From Candidatus Poribacteria bacterium (lineage in GTDB: Bacteria; Poribacteria; WGA-4E; WGA-3G), in assembly GCA_026706025.1 (NCBI GenBank), contig JAPOZO010000040.1, positions 1 to 42,689 of the forward strand: 42,689 nucleotides of DNA. Reading direction: 5' to 3'. The notes under the pieces were generated by a model that saw nothing but the letters and a program-made list of their open reading frames with translations, was not told the origin of the DNA and made no database searches. Of the stretch, positions 15,156-22,668 are shown in pieces. How positions within the stretch are numbered: position 1 is the first letter of the stretch; every line of letters starts with the position of its first letter. The position numbers were made by a program, and so were the translations under genes.

Positions 15156-15779
15156 TTATTTACTGCCAGACTGCGCTTCCATCGCTGGATAGATTTCTAT
15201 ATCAGAACGCGTGATGAGTACACCGGTATAGAACGTTAGCCAATCCCCGCAAAGTTCGATAGACATAAACTCATCATCTCCGCTCGCGTATTCGTGGAGT
15301 TCAACATCGAACCTCTCTTGTCCCTGAGCATCTGTAACGGTAAGGGTTGCAGGCACAATATCCTGTCGGCTGTATTCAAGGGCGATGTCTTCGTCTTCAT
15401 TATCCGGGTCTGGAAAATAGAGCGTCATGAATTCAGGCAGCGGATCAGCGAGTTCACATTCATCATCAACAATCCATCGGGAAATCTCATACTCGTCCGT
15501 GGTTCCTGCAACATGGTCAACGCCGAGTACAACTTCTTCCTCCGCGTCGCGAACATGATACATATAGCGACGCAGACTGGCACCCTCATACTTCTTTCGT
15601 GTGACAAGCTTGAAGGCGTGTGAAGTATCTCCAGTCTCCTCATAAGTGATGATGTCGGAGAGTTCAATCATGCTGTCAATCGGAATGTCAACCAACTCAT
15701 GCCGTTCCGGCTTTTTAGGTTCGGTATCTTTCTTTTTCCCGAATAGGGATCTTCCATTTTTTCTACCAAATAGTGCCAT
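15156..15779 (-). CDS. conserved-looking acidic protein of unknown function, 207 residues
   Basis: The first 25 residues are basic (FGRKNGRSLFGKKKD). The remainder is acidic and beta-rich, without signal peptide or membrane segment, and includes the aromatic stretch RWIVDDECELADPLPEFMTLYF. I do not recognise the family with confidence. The style, a short basic front and then a domain about a modified charged protein, recalls DUF2491/DUF4178-type proteins found beside secreted low-complexity proteins, but this is a guess. It begins 8 bp after the stop of the upstream membrane-protein gene, so the two are almost certainly one operon and probably work together at the membrane. Confidence 0.75.
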   Translation of the reverse strand: MALFGRKNGRSLFGKKKDTEPKKPERHELVDIPIDSMIELSDIITYEETGDTSHAFKLVTRKKYEGASLRRYMYHVRDAEEEVVLGVDHVAGTTDEYEISRWIVDDECELADPLPEFMTLYFPDPDNEDEDIALEYSRQDIVPATLTVTDAQGQERFDVELHEYASGDDEFMSIELCGDWLTFYTGVLITRSDIEIYPAMEAQSGSK

Positions 15780-15787
15780 ATCACCAC

Positions 15788-16882
15788 CTAAAAATAACCT
15801 TTGTTATACATCACCAATACGACTACACCGACAATAAGGAGGCTTCCAAAAATAAGGACGAACCAAGTTGCACCAGATGTCTTTTTCTCTACATAAACAG
15901 TCCGCGTGGTCGGTGGTGCCCGCGTTTGGGTTGTTGATGCGCTGGGTGTCGTTACTGTTGGTGTCTCTCCAGCAGCCGCGAGGAGTTCCTGTTTGATTGC
16001 CGCCTCATCTGGGAGCTCGTCAACAGTGTAAACCTCTGCACCATCCCCGTAAAATTTATCTGGATTTTCTTCAACATAACTTGCCACATAGTTTTCATCC
16101 GCATTCGTCCCCGGATCTACGTAATTCGCGTTCGGTTCAACACCTTGGCTCTCGTAGTAATCCTTATAGTACTCGTACTCCGCCTGTTTTTCGGCACTCC
16201 AATGCGACCGATCATAATCTCGATGGTGATAATGCCACAGGTAACTATGACGAATCGCGTGGTTGTAGTAGTCATGGAAATGGATATCGAACATCAGATT
16301 GTTAAACGCCATAGATGCGCTCATGCTGTACATCGAATACCCCATCATAGGATAATATCCACCATAGTTGTTGATGTTAATAGTGGAGCGTTGATCCCGG
16401 CGTGCGCGGGCAGTCTGACGATTCGCTGTTCTGACTTGGCGTTTCAAAGTGCGGTTTTGTGATTTGAGTTGTCGAACCTGTTTTCGGTTCTGAGCAGTCG
16501 TTGCGCGTTGTTGGCTGCGTGTAGCAGTTGTGCTTCGGTTTGTTGCGGTCGTCGCTTTCGCACGGCTCGTTGCCGTCTGCCGCTGACGTGCTGTTGTGCT
16601 CGCACGCGTGCTCGTTGATCTTGAGGCACTACTGCTGCTATAGGTACTTCTTGCACTGCGCGTCGTCCGTGTTGATGAACGCGTACTGCTGCGTGTGCTA
16701 CTCGTGGATCGCTTCGGTGCACTGTAACTCCGCCGGGTTGAGCTGCGACTAAAACTCCGGCTACGACTGAAACTCCGTCCGCCCCCAAAGCCGCGGCGGC
16801 TCTCTACTATATCCGGGGCAAAACTGAATAGAAAGACAACCAAGACCGTGAGAATTGAAAATTGTTTGAATTTGCGTTTCAC
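15788..16882 (-). CDS. secreted or membrane-anchored Ser/Arg-rich, His/Tyr-rich protein
   Basis: A 364-residue protein with three parts. It has an N-terminal membrane signal (FSILTVLVVFLFSFAPDIVES). A low-complexity region of about 130 residues (FGGGRSFSRSRSFSRSS, then many SSTRS, TTARQ and ATTA pieces) follows. Next comes a His/Tyr/Asp-rich segment (HFHDYYNHAIRHSYLWHYHH) and a final membrane helix (TWFVLIFGSLLIVGVVVLVMY). The start is set at GTG 16882, which has AAGGAGG upstream; a TTG at 16927 overlaps the divergent promoter. The basic repeats could bind surface polymers or nucleic acid, and the His cluster could bind metal; both are inference. It is transcribed with the 207-residue gene. 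Confidence 0.8.
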   Translation of the reverse strand: MKRKFKQFSILTVLVVFLFSFAPDIVESRRGFGGGRSFSRSRSFSRSSTRRSYSAPKRSTSSTRSSTRSSTRTTRSARSTYSSSSASRSTSTRASTTARQRQTATSRAKATTATNRSTTATRSQQRATTAQNRKQVRQLKSQNRTLKRQVRTANRQTARARRDQRSTININNYGGYYPMMGYSMYSMSASMAFNNLMFDIHFHDYYNHAIRHSYLWHYHHRDYDRSHWSAEKQAEYEYYKDYYESQGVEPNANYVDPGTNADENYVASYVEENPDKFYGDGAEVYTVDELPDEAAIKQELLAAAGETPTVTTPSASTTQTRAPPTTRTVYVEKKTSGATWFVLIFGSLLIVGVVVLVMYNKGYF

Positions 16883-16920
16883 CCTACTACGCCTCCTTAG
16901 ATCTTTTCTTGCTGAAAAAC

Positions 16921-16949
16921 TTGACAAAAGATATTGAATCTGTTAAAAT
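16921..16949 (+). promoter_or_regulatory. sigma70-type promoter of the tRNA-Arg gene
   Basis: TTGACA (16921-16926), a 17-bp spacer and TAAAAT (16944-16949) lie 50 bp before the mature 5' end of the tRNA. It is divergent from the Ser/Arg-rich protein gene. Confidence 0.75.
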
Positions 16950-16999
16950 AATTAGAAATGTCTATAAGTGAGTATCGGTTTCGTTCTTGAAACCTCTAT

Positions 17000-17073
<74 letters not shown>

Positions 17074-17086
17074 TCCTTTACTTTAA

Positions 17087-17245
17087 ATGGATGGTGTGCA
17101 AAGCACACGATCACCACGTGAAACCCCATATCTACACTTTAAGAGTATGTTAACATTAAAAAGGATAGTTGTCAAAGATATTTTCAGCGAATATTTAGGT
17201 TTCCAACGAGCGTTGACCCTCTTCCGCGAAAACTTACCTGAATAA
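17087..17245 (+). CDS. possible small ORF downstream of the tRNA, 52 codons
   Basis: An ATG at 17087 opens a frame ending MLTLKRIVVKDIFSE, then YLGFQRALTLFRENLPE, and the last 32 residues read like a real amphipathic protein end. An internal ATG at 17147 is an alternative start. Neither has a convincing SD, and the first codons run through a hairpin. It could be a remnant of a gene that once used the tRNA as an insertion site, or chance. Confidence 0.25.
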   Translation: MDGVQSTRSPRETPYLHFKSMLTLKRIVVKDIFSEYLGFQRALTLFRENLPE

Positions 17246-17253
17246 CAGACAAA

Positions 17254-17281
17254 TTGTCCAAACTTTAGTGAATCATTACAG
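17254..17281 (+). promoter_or_regulatory. duplicated upstream box, copy A
   Basis: TTGTCCAAACTTTAGT followed by gAATcATTACAG. The same box recurs at 17856-17882. Both precede genes whose start region is TTGAAAGGGAAATA, so promoter or leader and SD appear to have been copied together. Here 77 nt separate box and ATG. Confidence 0.5.
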
Positions 17282-17358
17282 ATGCCTGTATATGATTGAA
17301 TCGGTTGTTTCGCTTAGGTAGCAACTTAGGTTCTTGTTATATATTGAAAGGGAAATAG

Positions 17359-17784
17359 ATGAAAATAGATTCCGCATTCCATTTTTTTGTTCTTTTGATG
17401 GCACTCCTAACCTTCGGAATGCCTTTTGTGACGTTAGCTCAACAACTTTCGGTTCAGGCTGAAGCCTTGAACGCTGCCCAAAGAGATGCGGTAGCTCGCA
17501 CGAATCAGAATATATGGCGTGCTTTCGGCTGTTTTGGCGGTCTTTTCGGAGTCGCTGGAGGCTATCTGTATGAACCCGCTCCACCTGCCAGTGCGCTCCT
17601 TGGAAAATCACCTGAATATGTCGCCTTTTACACCGATGCCTACACGTTAAAAGCCAAAAATATTCAGACACGTGGAGCTATCGAGGGGTGTATTGCCGGC
17701 ACCTGTGTAACTGCTGCATTGTATGGCATTCTCATTATCTCCGTAGCAGAAGAGTCTACATCTTCCAGTTATTACTTTTATTAA
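17359..17784 (+). CDS. small secreted/membrane protein with glycine-rich helices, unknown function
   Basis: A 141-residue protein with an N-terminal signal sequence (HFFVLLMALLTFGMPFVTLA, cleavage probably after ALA/Q-like residues). A helical stretch and a glycine-rich hydrophobic segment (GCFGGLFGVAGGYLY) follow. The next piece, PPASALLGKSPEYVAFYTDAY, suggests a conserved family. A second hydrophobic segment (IEGCIAGTCVTAALYGILII) comes before a polar, tyrosine-rich tail. The two GxxxG-like helices could form a hairpin in the membrane. AAAGGGA precedes the ATG at good spacing. I recall similar proteins in Poribacteria but know no function. GGCGG-caat-CCGCC (17809-17822) lies just downstream. 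Confidence 0.75.
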   Translation: MKIDSAFHFFVLLMALLTFGMPFVTLAQQLSVQAEALNAAQRDAVARTNQNIWRAFGCFGGLFGVAGGYLYEPAPPASALLGKSPEYVAFYTDAYTLKAKNIQTRGAIEGCIAGTCVTAALYGILIISVAEESTSSSYYFY

Positions 17785-17855
17785 CGTGAGTTCCTAAGGT
17801 TTCCGAGAGGCGGCAATCCGCCCTTGATCTCATTAGGCACTTGCAGTTCCAGCGA

Positions 17856-17882
17856 TTGTCCAAACTTTAGTTAATGTTACAG
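17856..17882 (+). promoter_or_regulatory. duplicated upstream box, copy B
   Basis: TTGTCCAAACTTTAGT followed by tAATgTTACAG, differing from copy A (17254-17281) in only a few bases. It ends 24 nt before the ATG at 17907, so it lies partly in the probable leader. Confidence 0.5.
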
Positions 17883-17906
17883 TGGTATAACATTTGAAAG
17901 GGAAAT

Positions 17907-18791
17907 ATGGCACTTGACGTACGCAACACACAATTATTAGATTTGGTTGATGCCGGGGCAGACATTGAACAAATAGCAACAGGCTGCCAATTCACCGAGG
18001 GACCGCTCTGGCACGCAACTGGACAGTTCCTACTTTTCAGCGACATCCCTGCTAACAAGATGCGGAAATGGGATGACGATGCCGGGATGACGATTTTCCG
18101 AGATCCCTCTGGAAAATCAAACGGATTGACCTACGACAAAGGTGGACATCTCATCGCCTGTGAACACGCAAACCGACGAGTATCACTCACAACCGCTGAT
18201 GGCGATGTTATCACTATTGCCTCGCACTATCAGGGCAAACGCTTGAACAGTCCCAACGATATTGTCGTCAAATCCGATGGAAGTCTCTATTTCACAGACC
18301 CACCTTACGGGTTAAGTGCAGCATACGGGGTGGAATCCGAAAAAGAACTCGACTTTCAAGGGGTCTACCGCTTGTCTTCCGACTATGAAACGTTGACACT
18401 TCTCGTTGACGACTTTGACAGACCTAACGGCATCTGCTTTTCACCAGACGAATCCATCCTCTATATTAACGATACCGAACGGATGCATGTCCGCGCCTTT
18501 GACATACAACCCGACGGCACCCTCACAAACGATCGCGTATTCGGTGAAGAAGAGGGGGATAACGGTAAACCTGACGGCATGAAAGCTGATGTCCAAGGAA
18601 ATGTCTACCTAACCGGTCCAGACGGGATCTGGGTCTTCGCGCCAGACGGAACGCACCTCGGCATTATTCTTGTCCCTGAGCGCGCGGCGAACTTGGCATG
18701 GGGCGGTGATGACTGGAAAACCCTATTTATCACAGCAAGCACCTCAGTTTATCGTATCGAATGCAAAATAGCAGGAGTCCCTGTACCCTAA
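17907..18791 (+). CDS. SMP-30/gluconolactonase family lactonase
   Basis: A 294-residue six-bladed beta-propeller hydrolase that opens sugar lactones. The divalent-metal ligands of the family can be assigned: E31 in TEGPLWH, N117 in LNSPNDIVV, N174 in RPNGICFSPDE, and D223 in KPDGMKADVQGNVY. There is no signal peptide, so it acts in the cytoplasm. GAAAGGGAAAT gives the SD before ATG 17907. The stop codon overlaps the dut start as TAATG, so the lactonase and dUTPase genes are translationally linked despite unrelated roles. The exact lactone substrate is unknown. Confidence 0.93.
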   Translation: MALDVRNTQLLDLVDAGADIEQIATGCQFTEGPLWHATGQFLLFSDIPANKMRKWDDDAGMTIFRDPSGKSNGLTYDKGGHLIACEHANRRVSLTTADGDVITIASHYQGKRLNSPNDIVVKSDGSLYFTDPPYGLSAAYGVESEKELDFQGVYRLSSDYETLTLLVDDFDRPNGICFSPDESILYINDTERMHVRAFDIQPDGTLTNDRVFGEEEGDNGKPDGMKADVQGNVYLTGPDGIWVFAPDGTHLGIILVPERAANLAWGGDDWKTLFITASTSVYRIECKIAGVPVP

Positions 18792-19228
18792 TGTCGATGA
18801 AAATTAATATCAAACGCATAGATAAGACACTCCCGTTGCCGAAATATGAAACGTCAGGGTCTGTAGGCTTCGATTTTATCTGCCGAGAATCCGCAGAAAT
18901 CGCGCCACAATCCATCGTACTCATCCCTGCTAATGTGGTCGTCGAAACCCCGCCCGGTTATATGCTAATGGTTTGTCTACGCAGCAGCACACCGCGCAAA
19001 TTCGGGCTGCTGATGCCACAAGGGGTCGGCATCGTTGATAACGACTACTGTGGCGAAGAGGATGAACTGAAAATCCAAGTCTATAATTTTACCGACGAGG
19101 TTGTGAAGGTCGAAAGAGGCAGTCGGATTGCGCAAGGGATTTTTGTCCGTGTAGATACGGCAGAATGGAATGAGGTTGAACAGATGGCAGCCGCTTCAAG
19201 AGGCGGGTTTGGCAGCACAGATCGATAG
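18791..19228 (+). CDS. dut: dUTP diphosphatase
   Basis: Trimeric dUTPase hydrolyses dUTP to dUMP and pyrophosphate, keeping uracil out of DNA and supplying dUMP to thymidylate synthase. The 145-residue protein shows the family motifs in order: ETSGSVGFDF (1), LRSSTPRK (2), GVGIVDNDYCGE (3, with the uracil-contacting Asp-Tyr region), RGSRIAQGIF (4) and RGGFGSTDR (5, the glycine-rich tail that closes over the phosphates). The start ATG at 18791 shares one base with the preceding stop; a second ATG two codons on is also possible. It is followed by thyA, matching the metabolic order. Confidence 0.95.
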   Translation: MSMKINIKRIDKTLPLPKYETSGSVGFDFICRESAEIAPQSIVLIPANVVVETPPGYMLMVCLRSSTPRKFGLLMPQGVGIVDNDYCGEEDELKIQVYNFTDEVVKVERGSRIAQGIFVRVDTAEWNEVEQMAAASRGGFGSTDR

Positions 19229-19254
19229 TCTTGTGCTTATAGAGTGTGTTCATA

Positions 19255-19291
19255 GGAGGGTGCCAGCCATAAATGCTGGAAATCAGTAGCG
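19255..19291 (+). promoter_or_regulatory. SD and stem-loop arrangement before thyA
   Basis: The only good SD, GGAGGG (19255-19260), lies 31 nt from the thyA ATG, too far to work directly. Between them CCAGC (19263-19267) and GCTGG (19275-19279) form a hairpin. Folding it would bring the SD to about 14 nt from the ATG, so folding may control translation. Confidence 0.4.
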
Positions 19292-20089
19292 ATGAAACAA
19301 TACCTTGAAGGACTGCAACAAGTATTAAACACGGGCGTTGACCGAGAGGGCAGAAATGGGAAAACCCGAGCCATCTTCGGCATGCAAATGCGATATAATC
19401 TCGAAGACGGATTTCCTGCCGTAACCACGAAAAAACTCGCATTCCGGTCCGTAAAAGCGGAACTCTTAGGGTTCTTGCGCGGCTATGATCACGCTGAGCA
19501 GTTTGAGAAACTCGGGACACAGATATGGAACGCAAACGCTGATGCTTGGGGGCGTGATGGGTACCTTGGACGGATATACGGCGTTCAGTGGCGAAAATGG
19601 CAAACTGAAGATGGAACGATTGATCAGTTAGCCAAGGTAATTGAACAAATCCGGACAAATCCGCATAGTCGTAAACATATTGTCACGGCGTGGAACCCGG
19701 CGGAATTAGAGGAGATGGCATTGACACCCTGCCACATGTGCTTTCAATTCTTTATCGCAGACGGCAAGCTGTCGCTGCAGATGTATCAGCCGAGTTGTGA
19801 TATGTTCTTAGGTGTGCCCTTTAATATTGCCTCCTACGCGCTGCTTCTGCACATGGTGGCGCAAGTAACAGATTTAACACCGTATGAATTCGTCCACACT
19901 TTAGGGGATGCCCACATCTACCACGCACACTTTGAAGCCGTCGAAATGCAACTCAAACGGGAATCTTACCCACTGCCGAAACTCGTTTTGAATCCGAAAA
20001 TCAAGTCAATTGATGCTTTCAAGATGCAGCACATTCAGTTAGAGAGCTATCAACACCACGACGCAATTCGCGCACCTATGATTGTCTAA
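19292..20089 (+). CDS. thyA: thymidylate synthase
   Basis: ThyA methylates dUMP to dTMP using methylene-tetrahydrofolate and releases dihydrofolate. The protein has 265 residues, one more than the E. coli enzyme. Catalytic C147 lies in TPCHMCFQFF, the phosphate-binding segment is QPSCDMFLGVPFNIASYALL, and the dUMP/folate site HIYHAHFEAVEMQL is intact. The start MKQYLEGLQQVL aligns with the classic N-terminus, so ATG 19292 is secure even though the SD is distant. The gene sits between dut and, two genes later, folA, which together form the dTMP cycle. Confidence 0.97.
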   Translation: MKQYLEGLQQVLNTGVDREGRNGKTRAIFGMQMRYNLEDGFPAVTTKKLAFRSVKAELLGFLRGYDHAEQFEKLGTQIWNANADAWGRDGYLGRIYGVQWRKWQTEDGTIDQLAKVIEQIRTNPHSRKHIVTAWNPAELEEMALTPCHMCFQFFIADGKLSLQMYQPSCDMFLGVPFNIASYALLLHMVAQVTDLTPYEFVHTLGDAHIYHAHFEAVEMQLKRESYPLPKLVLNPKIKSIDAFKMQHIQLESYQHHDAIRAPMIV

Positions 20090-20102
20090 GAGGAGAATCA
20101 AG

Positions 20103-20774
20103 ATGCTCAAAATAAAAGGGCTGATGCTGCTCACTATAAGCTTCCTAATATGGCTATCAGGTTGTGGAGATTCCTACGAGCATGCTATTTTCCGCTCCGG
20201 GGACATGATTACGATTTATTGGGTTTTGGAGGAAGATAATGCAGAGATTGCCAACTTTGAACTCAAGGACAATATCTTGGAATTCGACATTAATGCTGGA
20301 GACTTGCACGAGCAACAGAGGCTTCCTATCAATCTTGCCAAAAGCCATGAAACCCTCGAAATTAAGGGGATGAGCCGACTCAATGAGTTAGCAGTTTTCC
20401 ATATTGTGGTTAACCCTCTGCGGCAATCATACCACGAATTTCCGGGAATCGAAAAATCTTATATGACATTTCGCGGGCGCGAACACCGTGAGAACACCAA
20501 GCCGGGGGACTTTACAAATGCTGAAACCTTCCGAGCTGGCGACAGGATCACAGTGTTTTGGCACAGACCCGAGAAATCTGAAAAAAATTGGCACAACTGG
20601 ACAAGGGGATCCGGATATAGTAGCACAATGGATAAAGGTGGACTTCCAGATAATTGGGTGGATAGACTTTCTATTAAAGAAATAAAACCGTATGAAAAGG
20701 TAACATTAATAGGGGTCGGTATGACTCCTGAGATTTACATTGCATATTTCCACGTTTCCGCTACCGACGAATAG
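20103..20774 (+). CDS. predicted lipoprotein of unknown function
   Basis: A 223-residue protein with a lipoprotein signal: a hydrophobic run (LMLLTISFLIWLSGC) ends in a lipobox with the cysteine at about residue 20. The mature part is beta-rich with two similar segments. One begins FRSGDMITIYW and the other FRAGDRITVFWH, suggesting an internal duplication of a domain of about 90 residues. ATG 20103 is preferred because GAGGAGAA precedes it; this SD overlaps the end of thyA, so translation is coupled. A cell-envelope protein in a nucleotide operon is unexpected. No family is recognised. Confidence 0.75.
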   Translation: MLKIKGLMLLTISFLIWLSGCGDSYEHAIFRSGDMITIYWVLEEDNAEIANFELKDNILEFDINAGDLHEQQRLPINLAKSHETLEIKGMSRLNELAVFHIVVNPLRQSYHEFPGIEKSYMTFRGREHRENTKPGDFTNAETFRAGDRITVFWHRPEKSEKNWHNWTRGSGYSSTMDKGGLPDNWVDRLSIKEIKPYEKVTLIGVGMTPEIYIAYFHVSATDE

Positions 20775-20846
20775 CTGACAATTTGAGTCGCCTAACACCA
20801 AAAACTTCACACATCCGAACTCGCTATACCCTATTTTAAGAAAATA

Positions 20847-21350
20847 ATGGAACAAAAAAAGCAAAACCGGAATAACTTCGGTGATCCCGGACAGAATGGC
20901 AACCCTCTGGATATCGGTGAATTAACATTATCAGAAGAAGCAGCCTTCCTCATTCAGCTGATTTTTGAGGAGTTTGAGGAACTGCTAAATGACTATCCAC
21001 ACCACGCCGCTTACTGTTTCGCATCAATCATCCATCTGTCGGACACTGCGGAGGACCTCTCGCGTTTCGCACGGCGGTTAGGCATGTGGTTGTGGATTGA
21101 AGTACTCTCTTTTCAAACCGAGGAGCCTTTAAGCCTCCGTAAACTCGCTGATCACTTTGAAACTGATGTCAAAACTGTTCAAAAAGGGATTGATGAACTC
21201 GTAAAGACAGGCCAATTTGAAATGGAGTGGAAACATCGAAACAAGATTAAACTGGTCCCTCGTATGCTAAAAGAGACGGTCCTCCGTTTTGCTGAACAGG
21301 TCGTGACCGGGATAGAAATGGGAGAACGAGAGGAAGGAGCAGCACCCTAA
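20847..21350 (+). CDS. winged-helix-like protein of unknown function
   Basis: A 167-residue acidic protein with no export signal. Residues about 95-150 (LRKLADHFETDVKTVQKGIDELVKTGQFEME and on) look like a winged-helix DNA-binding domain. The region before is helical and may mediate dimerisation. It lies between the lipoprotein gene and folA. The folA SD (GGAGCAGCACCCT region) is inside its last codons, and folA starts 1 bp after its stop. It could regulate the operon, but this is only suggested by position. Confidence 0.7.
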   Translation: MEQKKQNRNNFGDPGQNGNPLDIGELTLSEEAAFLIQLIFEEFEELLNDYPHHAAYCFASIIHLSDTAEDLSRFARRLGMWLWIEVLSFQTEEPLSLRKLADHFETDVKTVQKGIDELVKTGQFEMEWKHRNKIKLVPRMLKETVLRFAEQVVTGIEMGEREEGAAP

Positions 21351-21351
21351 A

Positions 21352-21846
21352 ATGTTAATTTCAATGATCGCCGCAATGGACAGAAACAGGCTGATCGGCA
21401 ACGGACCAGACATCCCATGGCAGATGCCTGCTGACCAGCGACATTTTCGCGATATGACCCTCGGCAAACCCGTCGTTATGGGACGTAAGACTTTTGAAAC
21501 CCTCAAAAATCCTTTACCAAAGCGGCTCAACATTATTCTCACGCGAAATACAGATTACAAGGCACCAGAAGGCTGTATTGTCGCACACGCAGTAGACGAT
21601 ATTATCAGCCACTGCAAGAAAGCAGAAACAGAAGAACTCATGATATGCGGTGGTGCCCCTATCTACCAAGCATTTCTTCCGCATGCCGACAGGCTCTATA
21701 TCACGCAGATTCATGCTACCTTTGAAGGCGATGTCTATTTCCCAGCATTTGATATAACAGCATGGCAGGAAGTGAAACGCATCGACGGTGAACCCGACGA
21801 GAAAAACCCTTACGCTTACAGTTTTCTGTTTTTAGAACGAAAATAG
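21352..21846 (+). CDS. folA: dihydrofolate reductase
   Basis: DHFR reduces dihydrofolate to tetrahydrofolate with NADPH, regenerating the cofactor used up by ThyA. The 164-residue protein shows the N-terminal strand MISMIAAMDRNRLIGNG-type segment and the substrate loop IPWQMPADQRHFRDMT with the active-site acid D28. The NADPH motifs GRKTFETL and GGAPIYQAFLPHADRLYIT follow, then the C-terminal SFLFLERK strand. It is tightly coupled to the upstream winged-helix gene. Length and motifs are normal. Confidence 0.96.
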   Translation: MLISMIAAMDRNRLIGNGPDIPWQMPADQRHFRDMTLGKPVVMGRKTFETLKNPLPKRLNIILTRNTDYKAPEGCIVAHAVDDIISHCKKAETEELMICGGAPIYQAFLPHADRLYITQIHATFEGDVYFPAFDITAWQEVKRIDGEPDEKNPYAYSFLFLERK

Positions 21847-21860
21847 AAAGGAACAAATCT

Positions 21861-22493
21861 GTGCTTAACCTCTGCATGCTCTCAGGTTCTTTTGAATACG
21901 ACTCCGAAGCATCTTTGCTCACTTTCAAGGCATTTGTTGAAAAACACTATCCAATCAACACAAATCTAATCGTCTACAGATCAGAAGACGACGATCCATC
22001 TTTGGCGGCATTGGATGAGGCAGATGCTTTGTTAGTTTTCACGCGGCGTCTCAATACAGACGGAGCATCACTCAGGCAATTTCAAGATTACTCTGAACAA
22101 GGTAGACCGCTTGTTGGTGTCAGGACAGCCAGCCACGCGTATCAAAACTATCTTGCGTTTGATAAAGATGTTCTCGGTGGCGACTATCAAGGGCATTACG
22201 GTCATGGACCCATTACGCGTGTGGAATTAGTTGAGGCAGAACACCCGATCTTGAAGGGGATTCCAGCGTTTGATAGCTATGGGAGTCTCTACAAAAATCC
22301 ATCACTTCGTGACGATACATCTTTATTACTGATGGGACACACCGACGAACACGCCGAACCGGTAGCATGGACACGTTTGCATAATGGCGGTCGCGTCTGT
22401 TATACCTCACTCGGACATCAACAGGACTTTGAAGTAGAACCCTTTCTACGATTTCTCGCGCAAAGCGTTTTGTGGGTATCTGAACAGATCTAA
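21861..22493 (+). CDS. ThuA-like domain protein
   Basis: A 210-residue protein with the glutamine-amidotransferase-like fold of ThuA proteins: an opening strand LNLCMLSGSFEYDS, a middle DALLVFTRRLN, the motif VGVRTASHAYQNYLAFDKDVLGGDYQGHYGHGP and the end GRVCYTSLGHQQDF. ThuA members act in trehalose or other sugar metabolism, possibly as sugar-modifying enzymes, but activity is not established for most. The start is GTG 21861, preceded by GAAAGGA. It follows folA by 14 bp and is probably co-transcribed; the functional link is not obvious. Confidence 0.88.
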   Translation: MLNLCMLSGSFEYDSEASLLTFKAFVEKHYPINTNLIVYRSEDDDPSLAALDEADALLVFTRRLNTDGASLRQFQDYSEQGRPLVGVRTASHAYQNYLAFDKDVLGGDYQGHYGHGPITRVELVEAEHPILKGIPAFDSYGSLYKNPSLRDDTSLLLMGHTDEHAEPVAWTRLHNGGRVCYTSLGHQQDFEVEPFLRFLAQSVLWVSEQI

Positions 22494-22530
22494 CGAAATA
22501 GTGCTTACGCATTTCCTTTTAAAGTCCCTA

Positions 22531-22599
22531 CCCCCCTGATAAGGGGGGATATGCGGGGTGTTTTTGCTGGGATGTTTCTTCTAGGGGATTTAGGGGGTG
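22531..22599. repeat. mosaic repeat: CCCCCCT hairpin plus shared 26-nt module
   Basis: CCCCCCT-GATA-AGGGGGG (22531-22548) is the reverse-orientation relative of the hairpin at 1592-1605. The GGGGATTTAGGGGG segment (22584-22597) also matches, in reverse, the CCCCCTAAATCCCC piece at 1581-1594. Between them sits a 26-nt module (22558-22583) that recurs at 41272-41297 with two mismatches. This looks like one repeat inserted into another. Confidence 0.75.
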
Positions 22600-22668
22600 T
22601 TTTTTAAAAATACTGACCCTTACTGCTTTTTGCGTAAGTCCTACGAAATTTAAGGCACACTCGGAGAT

